Positions 33,467-43,900 of a stretch of 64,000 nt of DNA are shown here, piece by piece. Numbering within the stretch: the stretch's first letter is position 1; every line of letters begins with the position of its first letter. The translations under genes were made by a program, and so were the position numbers. The DNA comes from Heterotrichella gracilis (taxonomy: Eukaryota; Sar; Xanthophyceae; Tribonematales; Xanthonemataceae): contig JAULBX010011988.1 of the NCBI GenBank assembly GCA_032358255.1, positions 1 to 64,000 of the forward strand, read 5' to 3'. The notes under the pieces were generated by a model. It was given only the letters and a program-made list of their open reading frames with translations. It was not told the origin of the DNA and searched no databases.

Positions 33467-35988
33467 CTACTCCTGCACCTGGTACCCCGGCACCCTCCCC
33501 GCTTCCTCTTCTGTGTTGCGCCTGGACCGAACCCTCCCCTCCTCCTCCTCCGTATTACGCCTCGATCGCCCATGGCTGGCCCCCACAACGGGCGCCATGC
33601 CCGCTGACGCCATGATTTCGTCATCCGGGGCTGCTGCGCCATACTTGCTTAGCGGGGCCACCTCCAGCATGTCATCGGCATCCATCACATACTCGGGGAG
33701 CTTCAGGGTGTCCTGCATGAATGGAGAGAGAATGGTGAAAAACGGGTTTAGGTTATGTTGGCACATAGGCTGGGGTTTAGGCTGTGCAGGTGGTGACTTC
33801 CAGCAAGTCATCAGCATCCATCACGCACTCGGGCTGTCAGGGTGTCCTGCAGGGGAATGGGCATAAAATGGGCATAAAAATGGTTCAGAGCAGGTTCAAA
33901 GTGGGTCTTAAATATGCAAAGGGGTTGGACCTCCAGGGAAGTAGAATATAAAGAAAATGAATACTTTCTCCGGAGGCCATGTCAGCCAAATATGCCCTGG
34001 GCAGCCCATGTGGCTCAATAGTCTCCCACAAAATCCGGCCCCGTAGACCCCCACTCAATCCCTGCCAAAATGATACGCACCTTGCTCCTAACAACCCACA
34101 TTTTAAACCCTGTCACTATCTTACCTTATCCACATACTCCTACAGGAACTCCTCCCTATGAAGTCCACTTTTGGCCACACACCCCTGAACAACATGTGTG
34201 GGGCGCTGACCCACATGGCCCCCCCACAGAATCACCCGCAGGATACCATCTGTACACCCTTGCCCCAAATGGCCTTTGAACCCCAGACTTCAAACCCTAA
34301 ACTCAAACCCTATCACTTGCTTACCTTGTCCACATACTCCCACAGGAACTTCACCCTGGGTATGAAATCCACCTTTGGTCACACGCCCCTGAACATGATT
34401 GGGGCGCTGACCCATGGCCCCCCACAGAATCACCCGCAGGATACCATCTGTACACCCTTGCCCAAAATGGCCCTTAAACCCCAGACTTTAACCCTTAACC
34501 GCAAACCCTACAGCCCACTTACCTTATCCACATATTCCCACAGGAACTCCACCCTGGGTATGAAGTCCACCTTAGGCCACACGCCCCGGAACATGAGCGG
34601 TGCGCTGACCCACATGACCCCCCACAGCACGATGTCGGGGTGGAGCACAAAGAGGGTGCGCAGGTTGGTCACGTAGCGCTCGGGCAAGCTGCAAGGGAGG
34701 GGGGGAGGGGGCGGTGATAGTTATTTACAGGATGGTGCGGCGGTTAATGCGGCTGCAGTGGACAAGGTGGGTGGATGAGGACTTTGGATTTTTTAATGGG
34801 TTTTTTTCGATGAGGTTTTCAAAGTTTTCGTTTTATGGTGGACCACAAAGCGGGTGCGCAGGTTGGTGACGTAGTGCTCGGGGGCAGGCTGCGAGAGGAG
34901 GGTTTTACTTTTTGTGTAGGAATGGTGAGGCAAAAAAGGGTGTATACGGGTGGGTTGTGCAGACTTTTGGAGACTATATTGGGCTGCGGTGGGGCGTGGG
35001 GGGAGGATGAGGGTTTGTGAAGGGGTCTGGATGGGATGCAGCACAATGGGGGTCCGCAAGTGGGTGATGTAGCGCAAGGGCAGGCTGCGGGGGTGGGTGG
35101 GGGTGGGGGGGTGGAATGGGTACTTGCAGGAAACATTTTAAGAGGTGAGGCACAAATAGGGTGTATGCAGGGGGAGCGGCCTATGGCAAGAATTGCTGGG
35201 GCGACGCCCATAATTTACCCTAAACCCTACTCAAGCCTTGCCGTGTGTGTGTCCTCCTCTCCCGCAGCACGGCCGTGTGGTCCGCCCAGTGGGAGTAACC
35301 CTATGCATGCAAACCCCTACCTTGCGTATGCCCTCCACAGCCACAGCATCCCCGGGTGGTTCTTCCAGTAGGAGTAGTCTGATGCCACCACCGCCAGGCT
35401 GTAAGGGGAGTGGGACAGAGGGTCTAACCGATGGATGAGGTACCTGAGGAGGCGGGGGCGATGTTGTGGTGGTTTGTAGGGTTGTCAAGGGTTTGGACCG
35501 GGTTTTGTGTAGGGTTTTGAGATAGCGGTTGGCACCTATGCGCATAGGTCAACCAGTGGATGAGACACCTTCGTGAAAGAGGGGTGTCCAAGGGTTGAAG
35601 CTAGGGTTTATGTGGTGGGCAGCGCGAGTGGAGACCCTTTCGTAAGCGACGGTCGAAACGACCCACCCACCACACCGCTCCTAAACCACACACATCGCGC
35701 AACGCCGTTGATATATGCTAAGACTTTAAGTTTTGCATTCAGTCAAGTTTGTGGGTTGTGTAGGTAGGCCAAGGAGCAACGAACGTGTATGCATGCATAT
35801 GCATGCACATGGCCGAACCTGTAGAGCGTCGCTGGCGGGAAGTGTAGCGCCCGCCACCGGCTCGCATAGTATACCGCGACCTTATGCCCCTCCAGATCTA
35901 CTGCGCTAGTGTCGAGCAGGTTCATCGCATCCAGCTGCGCAAAGTCCTCACTGCTTGCTGCCTCGAGTGCTGTTTCGTAGCGCCCCAT
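33467..35988 (-). CDS. Small CRAL-TRIO (SEC14-like/BCH) domain protein
   Basis: Four exons join in frame: 35988-35819, 35443-35321, 34688-34523 and 33712-33467 (234 codons). The protein is little more than a CRAL_TRIO_2 domain, the lipid- or GTPase-binding module found in p50RhoGAP, BNIP2 and GDAP2. Seen in order: GHKVAVYYASRW, YLIHRLDPLSHSPYSLAVV, LPERYVTNLRTLFVLHPD, VWPKVDFIPRVEFLWEYV and LKLPEYVMDADDM; each aligns with the family's strand and helix pattern (xLDPLxxxPY; LxxLYIVHP; VxxVxSLxELxxxI). No RhoGAP or macro domain precedes it. The C-terminus has a duplicated RSRRNTEEE. The start ATG at 35988 has no upstream exon that I can support. Exons 2-4 each have echo copies in adjacent introns. 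Confidence 0.85.
33789..33852 (-). repeat. Echo of the start of CRAL-TRIO exon 4
   Basis: Matches 33659-33724 (acceptor and LKLPEYVMDADDML codons) with some changes, upstream of the real exon in transcript order. Confidence 0.85.
34126..34420 (-). repeat. Two echoes of the end of CRAL-TRIO exon 3
   Basis: The exon-3 end, donor and following intron (real 34515-34625) recur at 34320-34425 and 34126-34225. Intron parts such as CCCCCACAGAATCACCCGCA and the CTTGCCC..AAATGGCC..AAACCCCAGACTT segment repeat too. Period about 190 bp. The copies carry stops or shifts. Confidence 0.9.
34838..35091 (-). repeat. Two echoes of the start of CRAL-TRIO exon 3
   Basis: The start of exon 3 (real 34645-34692) recurs at 34838-34891 and 35033-35085, upstream in the transcript, with sequence GGTTGGTGACGTAGTGCTCGG in the nearer copy. 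The exon is thus flanked on both sides by copies of its own edges. Confidence 0.9.
35547..35575 (-). repeat. Echo of the start of CRAL-TRIO exon 2
   Basis: GGTCAACCAGTGGATGAG..ACCT resembles GGTCTAACCGATGGATGAGG at 35421-35440. Short and imperfect. Confidence 0.55.
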
Positions 35989-36829
35989 CGCGAGGCGTGG
36001 GGTCGCTGACCAAGTGTGGGTGTGGGTGTGGGGCAGGGAAAGGTGCCACAGGTGCAGGGAAAAGCGGGGTATGCGGTGTCGTTTTGCAGTGATTGAGAGG
36101 GCAGGAGGGCTGAGCAAATAGATAGGTGGAGCGGAGTGGTCTGTGCCCACAGGTTGTTGTGGGAAACCCTAACCCAAAACCCTAAACAATTCCCAACTTT
36201 CAAGGCTGGCCAGCAACTACGCTTGTCTGTATTTGGTTGCTTGCAGGGCACTTCGGTCATATCAGCTGTCAGGTCTGCTAATGGCAAAAGAACAATTACA
36301 CTCGGGCAGTTTACGACTGCGGGCCACCAGGTGGTTACACGGTCATGGCCGTGGGTGGGCACACGTTGAGGTTGGCAAAAGGAGTATACAGCCTGTACAT
36401 TCATTACAGACTTCTGAGGCATCGGGGCAATGCTGGTCATGTGTTGGCTACAAACCCGCTTGCGCATCATCAGGCCCTACTCGTAATCTTGCCCCGTTTG
36501 AGTCTACATCACATTGCCACTGGGCGGCACCCTCTGACTCATAAAATTTAAGTCTCGATACAAAGCATGCTGGCATGAAACACTGTCATCCCAATAGCTT
36601 ACACCTGGTCCTATGTGCACAGCCAAATCAGCACGCGTCACCTAGGTACGCATCTCGGTCCCTGACAAAACGACTCCCTAAACCCTAAACAGTTGACACG
36701 CCTGACACCACTCAACCCTAACCCTGGCAATATCCAAATTTAGCTCTCCAATAACACCCCTGAAGATGCCGTAGGGACTGTGGTGAAGGCATCCCTGCAG
36801 TGCCCTCTCTCCCCCCCCCCCTCCCCCAA
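35989..36829. other. Intergenic region between CRAL-TRIO and EamA genes
   Basis: 840 bp with CCCTAAAC motifs at 36160-36190 and 36678-36690. No gene recognised. Confidence 0.5.
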
Positions 36830-39054
36830 TTAATGTGCCCCCTTCCCAGTGGCCCCCGCAAGGACTGTCGCCGCCAGAATTGCCGCCGCCCCCGTCCACC
36901 CCATGGGTCCTAATGTTGCCTCCCCTCCGCCCAGCATGAGCGCAAATCCCAGCGCCCAGAGGGGGTCGGTGGCCAGGATGATTTGGGCCTGCACATGAAT
37001 GCAAATGTACAGATCAGGGATATATATACACAAGCCCCACAATGTGGCCCCCACATATTGTGCATCAACACGATTTTAGGATGCAGCCTGACTCAGAGCT
37101 CGAGCTCAAATATCAAGGTCCCAAGATATCTGTCTTTGCGCACGCATGCGTACCATATTCGTGGACAGGCGTGCACTCATCTGTGCACCGGTGTGCTTAT
37201 GTAAGAATCTGATGAATAGTGGGTACTATCCAGCTACATGATAATAAACCATGTAATTACTTCCAGATTGGACACGTACCTGTGCTGGTGAGACGCTCTT
37301 CTGCCCAGTGATCTGCAGCAGCGTCCCGCTGCCCCAGGGACCAATTGCAGGCCACAGCATGACCAACCAATTCAGCGCCACATTTGCGCCCCCCCAGAGG
37401 GGCCTCGCGCCCTCCCCCGCCGCCGCGCCCCCTGCCAAATGTGGTCCCAAATCCGCCAAATTCAGGTGCACCCACGCCCCCAGCAGCCACCCACAGGAGA
37501 GCACAGCCATGGTCCCCATCTGAAATGTGGCCAGGGTTACCGGGGGGTGGGCAGGGGCCAATTTTCCAATGCGCACGGTCTGCAGGGACCACATAAATGC
37601 GGCCAGCAATATGAGGAGGTCCCCCATGCTGAGGGCAGATACTGCCCCTGCCGCGGCACCCCCAGATTCGTCCAATGTGATCATCACCCCCCCCACCACT
37701 GCCAGCCCGCAGCTGGCCCACACTGTTGCAGGCTGGGAGTCCCCTGCATAGGATGGATATAGGGTTTTGTCAGGGTTTTATTAGGGTTTCCACCAGGGCC
37801 TTTTGTGGTCACACGGGTTTCGCAACGTTTGGGAAGCACCTGCGGGGGCACCGGTGTAGGGTTTTGCTAGGGTTTTACTGTAGGGGGTAGGGGGCATACC
37901 TGCCAGCGCCGACAGCAAGGGGGTGAAGAGGGTAGTCATGCGCAGGAGGAAGGCGCCCCGGCCGGTGGGCGTGGTGGAAAATCCTAGCACCGTGGCCGCG
38001 TTGGCCAGGAAACCCCAAAACCCTAGCTCCACCCCAGCACTCCACAGCTGGGTGCGGGTCCTGTTAAGCGCACGCGCTGTGAAAACCCTGACGGGCTTGG
38101 TGAACCCTGCAAACCCCCTGTAAACCCCCAAACCCTTGACGCTGGATAGGGTTGGGGCGCCCATGTGGCTGACAGCTGGCATTTGGCCCCGGCCCGATGG
38201 GGTGTCAAATCCGTCCTCATTTCCAAAAACGCTGACCCACTTGTTTCTGCACCAGGTGACAAGCGCCGGCTGCTGGCTGGAAGTAGGCTGCTCTGCTGGA
38301 GAAACCCTAGGGTTTTCAATATCCCTGGTAGGGTTTTCGTCTGCATCGGGGCTGGGACCTGACGGGGAGCTGGTGGTAGGGTGCAAGCTAGGGTCCCTAG
38401 GGTTTTGCCCTGTGCTGCTGGGGTCCATGCTAGGGTTCTGCTCTGAGCTGCCTGTAGGGTTTCCAGGGTTTTGGTCCGTGTCGGCACTCTGAGCTGATTC
38501 CAGCAGGGTGTAGGGCAGCGCTTCCTTTGCCGTGCCAAAACCTTCGAAAACCCTACCGGGCAGGAGCTGCCATGTGCGGCTGAGGGCAAAGAGGAACAGG
38601 CTGGCGCCGGTGGACTGCAAAGGAAACAAAAAATGGCTAGTCAAGCAAGGGTAGCAACTTTGTTAAAAGACAAATGCGGCAGGGCCCATGCTTTGCATCA
38701 ATGCACCCAGGTACAAGTGACTTTGAACCAGATCGGGTTGCATCAATGCACCCGCACGATGGAATGCAGCGGATGATCAGGCACCAGCACTGGCAGCCAA
38801 GAATTTAGGGTTTAGGGTTTGGCAACTGCCTCAAGTACCTTGCACCAATGGTCAAGGGTTTAGGGTTTTGTACCTGTATGGCCGCAATGACTGCCGGGTT
38901 TGGGGTTTAGGGTTTAGGGTTTAGGGTTTTATACCTGTATGGCCGCAATGACTGCCGGGTTTGGGGGTCCATCAGAAATGAACAGAAATCTCATGGCGGG
39001 GGCATTTGTGCCCCACAGCAGCGCAACACCCAGCATCATGGCTTGGCCTGCCAT
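36830..39054 (-). CDS. EamA-family drug/metabolite transporter
   Basis: Exons 39054-38935, 38614-37900, 37743-37280 and 36988-36830 join in frame (485 codons). Two EamA repeats of about five helices: MMLGVALLWGTNAPAMRFLF opens the first, with ATVLGFSTT and LLRMTTLFTPLLSALAG near its end; WASCGLAVVGGVMIT, GDLLILLAAFMWSLQTVRIG and PAQAQIILATDPLWALGFAL with GWTGAAAILAATVLA form the second. The second half is textbook EamA. Between the first helices lies a long hydrophilic loop of over 100 residues rich in QNP/ENP, coded by telomere-like DNA. The start at 39054 is the first ATG in frame; a longer N-terminus (possible transit peptide) in an upstream exon is likely. Substrate cannot be told. Confidence 0.83.
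38800..38932. repeat. Telomere-like repeat cluster in EamA intron 1
   Basis: GGGTTTAGGGTTTAGGGTTT runs at 38898-38930, another pair at 38805-38820 and one near 38857. Interstitial, in an intron. Confidence 0.9.
38873..38965 (-). repeat. Exact duplication of the EamA exon-1 end around TTTAGGG repeats
   Basis: TACCTGTATGGCCGCAATGA, continuing through TGCCGGGTTTGGGG, occurs at 38873-38906 and again at 38932-38965 with no change that I see. The gap is four TTTAGGG-type repeats. The downstream copy (lower coordinate) is intronic. This is probably the youngest echo in the window. Confidence 0.92.
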
Positions 39055-40985
39055 TAGGGTCTGGGGCTTGGGGTTTTCATCCGGCAGTGGCGGCGGCGCT
39101 CCCAGGGGGGTGGACAGTAAAGTGGGAGGGGAGGCGGGTCCTGTAGACAAGCGGGGGAGGATATGGTGGTGAAAACGAGGGGGCGAGGGGTGAGGGCCTG
39201 CGAGGGTTAGGCCAGGCACTGGCTATCGGTGGCAGCAGATATCACCACCAACAACCTGCCACCTGGCCAAGCAACCCAACGAAGGTGACGCCTCCCATTG
39301 ACACACTTCTTGCACTGGACTAATGTCAGCCAATGCGTAGACCAGTGGGCCATTGAAGTTATTTCATACCAGCGCGTCACGTGGTGTGATGCACAGTTCC
39401 ACTCCCCCATGCACCTGGTGCACTTAAAGACTCAGCATGTGGTGCGCGTTCGCCAAGCTCACTGTGCGCCTATTGGCACACACTGTCGCGCATTGCCCAC
39501 CTCATTTCAGATGAGCTGAACATCCCAAACATCATTTCACCGGCCCCCGAAACCCTAAATCCTGAACCCCGCAGCTGGGGAGGGCACAGTTCAATGGCCA
39601 CACAACGCAACGCCATGCCATGCCAAGCCATGCGTTTCAGGGGTTGTGTCCACTCTCGCACCTTGCTGCAAAGGGTCACTCCCCTCCTCCCCACCACCCT
39701 CCCCACCCCCCACCCGCACAGCCACCAGCCTGGGCACCCGGTGGTGTGGGGAGTGGGGGAAGCGGTGGTGGTGGGGGGTCACGGGGGAAGCCACGGTAGG
39801 GTGTTGGAGGCTTCTGAAAACCCCTCCCAAGGGTACCGCTTGCCCCAGAGCCATCATGCTGCTGTCAACTGCAGTCGCTTATGGGGTCGCCTATTGGGTT
39901 CACATGAGCGATGTTCTCCTTGCAACCAGGGCCTGGTCCATCTAGGAATCTAGACGGGAATGAGGAACTCTGAAGTAGAGGCACCCCTAGGGGCCTCAGG
40001 ACCCTTAGGTAGGACCTCTAGGACTCCAACCAGGAAACTCTTCACCAATTAAGCGTTGCTCCCCTTGCAAACAGGACCTGGGGTCCCACTACCTCAAAAG
40101 AAATCTAGACACCACACCCTAGAGCAAGGCTGTGGTATATTGAGCAACGTGAGCGGGCTTGTCACCAGGCTGCGCTGATATCCCAAGCACTACACGAGCT
40201 GTCAAAGGGATCGTTGCACAGCGTCAGCACACCCAGAGAACACCCAACACCTATGCACAGGACTTGGGTGACACTACACTAGGAGGGCGACTCGTGCAGG
40301 ATACCCATACCACCCACTAAACAGTGTATAGCCGGCACTGGAATCCAAGGCGTGTGGCAAAAGGGCACTGGCAGCGCGTCTCAAGTCGCGAATATCCGGG
40401 TTCGATGCTAACTTCCTATCTTCCTATATGCATGCATGCACAGGCTGGCATGTGCCGCATGCCTAGGACCGTTTGTGCTATGGAAACCTGGTCAAGCCCG
40501 CAGCAATACATAGGTACCACTGCAGTCGCTTATGGGTGCCTTGAATTACTTAAGGTGCACCCTTGTGCGAGGTGCAAGGGGTGTGTGGGCGGTGTTTCTC
40601 CCCCGCTGAAGCACGCCAACCCCCTGCCCTGGATTGCCTGGCCTGGTGACGAGGTCCCCGCCACTGAGAAGGTGCATAAAGCTGTGTCCACCTCACTCTG
40701 CGACAGCTTAGCACACCCTTTTGTGCTCCGCGACGTTGCCGATACCAAAGCTATCAGCATAGATAGCGGGCGTGTGCGAAACCTACTACACCCCTGTTTG
40801 CATAGGTCGCGTGATGACCCCCCATCGCATGCGTTGCTCAGCTTGGTGTCGGAGATTGCTTACGTGCGTACGATACCAACAATCCCACGCCCAAGAACGC
40901 AATCTTTGCACGCCTTTGATGGTGATGGGCCCTCCTTTATAGCGCTGCCGTAGCAGGGAAGTTTTGAGACAAGCAATAGGACAGG
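39055..40985. other. Intergenic region between divergent EamA and TCD genes
   Basis: 1.9 kb. Holds an 18-bp repeat ACTGCAGTCGCTTATGGG (about 39869 and 40519) and a tRNA-like segment at 40350-40420. The open frame 40324-40953 has no ATG at its start and no recognised domain. Confidence 0.5.
40345..40420 (+). repeat. Possible tRNA-derived SINE head
   Basis: GTGGCAAAAGGGC followed by CAGCGCGTCTCAAGTCGCG and a B-box-like GGGTTCGATGC has the order and spacing of an elongator-tRNA-like Pol III promoter. The T-stem does not pair, so it is not a working tRNA. No tail or second copy was identified. Confidence 0.35.
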
Positions 40986-43900
40986 ATGGCATCGTTATCT
41001 TCGTCATCTTCGTCATCCCAAGCGGCGCTGTGGTTCGCTGGCGGCGCTGCGGCGGGTGCGCTGGTGGTGTTCCTCGCCTCCCGCCGCCTGTCGGTCTCCG
41101 CCACCACCCTGGGAGCGCTTTTTGGCACCGCCGCCCCGCCCCCACCCGCCCCACTGCCAACAGTGGCAGACTTCGCTGAAGACGACATCCTGCTTGAGCA
41201 GTTCACGCGCAACGTGCAGTTCTTTGGGCTGGAAGGGCAGCAGAAAGTGGCGGAGGCGTTCGTGGTGGTGGTGGGACTGGGGGTAGGTGGATGCATACAC
41301 GGCGCATATGCATGCATGCGTTGCGGGGCGCATCTTGCTTCATATGCATGCATACGTTGCGGGTGCAGGTCTTTGGGTTGGATGGGCGCCAGGTGACTGC
41401 GGCAGGTGGTTGCGGCTAGGATTTTAGGGTTAAGGTGGCTGTACCGGGCGCATGCACTGCGGTGCATCTTCTGCATGCGATGCCAGCTAAACCCTAGAAC
41501 CCTGGGTGTAGCCATTTTAACCCTAAGGCACCTGCTTGGTTAATCACCTGCGCCAGTTTGGCACAAGGTTGTGGAGGGCTGCTTTTGCGATGGGGCCAGT
41601 TGTGGATGGACCGCAGTGCATCCACCCGCCAGGCACCGCATCACGTTATGCACGTGCGCACCCTTGCAATTTCAACTAAAGTGCCTATATACAGGGCGTG
41701 GGCAGTCATGCTGCGCATATGCTGCTCCTATCGGGTGCGATCCGCTTGCGCCTCATCCCCTTTGACCAGGTCGCCCTATCCTCACTTACCGCCACCCTTT
41801 TCAAAACCCTAAAACCCTTTGTCAAGGGCACTGCAACGGCCAGCGCAAAACCCCTGGCACCCCTCGTCACGCGCAAAATAATGGTGCAAGCTCCCCTCTC
41901 GCAGGGCGTGGGCAGCCATGCTGCCCACATGCTGCTCCAATGGGTGTGGGCCGCAGGCCCCCCATCGACTTTTAACAAACAGTCCTCAACCACCACGCAC
42001 ATCACAACCCCAGGACCCTTTTATCGCAGGTGCAAAACCCCAATACCCTGTGTTGTTGCTCAAATTGACAGTGCCAAAAAACCCTCGCAGGGCGTTGGCA
42101 GCCATGCAGCGCACATGCTTCTGCGGTCTGGTGTGGGGCGCTTGCGCCTGATCGACTTTGACCAGGTCACGCTTTCCTCGCTCAACCGCCATGCGGTGGC
42201 CACCCGAGCGGACGTGGGTCTGTCCAAGGCCTCGGTGCTGAAGGATCACTTCATGCGCATTCTGCCGGAGGCGCAGGTGGGTTTGGGGATCATTGCACTT
42301 GTAGGGTACAAATTGTAGGAAATGTGGGTAAGGATGTAGGGTTTAGGTGTGACTTTGGCTAGGTCAAGATGTCCCTGACGAAACCGCCATGCCGTCGTCA
42401 CCCGAGCCAATGAAGGTCTGTGTTTTCAAGGCCTTGGTGCTCAAGGAACACGTCATGCGCATACTGCCAGAGGCGCAGGTGGGTGTTGGAATTGCACGTG
42501 CAAGGCTTGTTGCAAATGTTGCAGTGGAAAATGTTATTGGGATGTTCACGGAAGAGGTTGATAATACTCATTACATGCGCACTGCTAAGTTCATTGGTTA
42601 TGCAATAATTAATAGACGCCATTTTTCCGGCGGACGTTAATGAGATGTACACGGAGGAGACTGCCGATGCGTTGCTGGCCCATTCAAATTATAATGCAAT
42701 AAATGAAATGCAATAGAAACCCTAACCTTAAACCCCACACTGTGCTCCAGGTGGAGGACGTGAATGAGATGTACACGGAGGAGACTGCCGATGCGCTGCT
42801 GGCTGGCAACCCAGATTTTGTGCTGGATGCGATCGACAACATAAACACTAAGGTGAGGTGGGGGAGGGGTGGGTGGGGGACCCTAGGGTTTCGTGTACAG
42901 ATGGGAGTAAAACCCTAGGGAATTTTGTGTACAGGGGGAGTAGTAACTCATATAGGCTGCATGCGCTGAGCTAGGGTTAAGAGTTGCAGTGGTGCATGTG
43001 CAGTCGCGGCAGGTTTTGCGCGTGCTCTGTGTTGTTGTTGCGGGGCAAATTGGACCCCACCCGCATCACATCGCCGACATTGCACACTCAAATGGACTCC
43101 TCGTCGGATGACAAACTCCGCCCCAAAACCCTTAAATGCACACACGTCACCCCTCCCCACCCACCACCAACCACCCATCACCAACCACCCACCACCACAC
43201 CCACAGGTGTCGCTCCTGATTGAGTGCCAGCAGCGGGGGACCCCCGTGCTCTGTGTTGCCGGTGCGGGGGCCAAAGCGGACCCCACCCGCATCCACATCG
43301 CCGACATTGCCGAGTCAAATGTGGACCCCCTGGCCAGGGCAGTAAGGGCGCGACTGAAGAAGCGCGGCATTGAGGGGAACTTCCCTGTGCTGCTCAGTAC
43401 TGAGAAGCCACGGTGTGGGCTGGTGGCGAGCGAGGAGGTGGCGACAGGGAACCTCCTGGATTACCAGGTAATAACACCCTAGGCTAAACCCTAGGCCCCA
43501 TTTGGATTACCAGGTGGGTTTGGGATGCATGCTTGTGATACTGTGGGGAATCAGGCATGTGGTCACCAGGATAGAATCCTGCTGGCATTGTAGCAAACAT
43601 CCCCTGTCCTTGGAAGGATGTACTTGTGCTCAAACCTGCCCCACCTTGCGGTTCACCCTGTACCAAAACCCTTGAGGTTCTGGGTGGTCCTGTGAACTCG
43701 TTTGGGCGAAAACATGGAATATTGCTGTGCAATGAACCTACAACCCACAACCACTCACAATCCATCCGGAGGTTGTGCCCAACTTCCAGGTGTGCACTAT
43801 CCCCGGTGCTTGGCACCTCCCCTGCCATCTTCAAAAATCCCTTGCCGCTGCTGATAGCTTCGAACTCTGGTTTATCGTCATAGGTTACTCTTCATACTCA

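Noticed and set aside
40324-40953. 209-codon open frame upstream of TCD
   Set aside because: Starts with GTG, contains the tRNA-like segment, has no domain and ends just before the TCD start; most likely chance.
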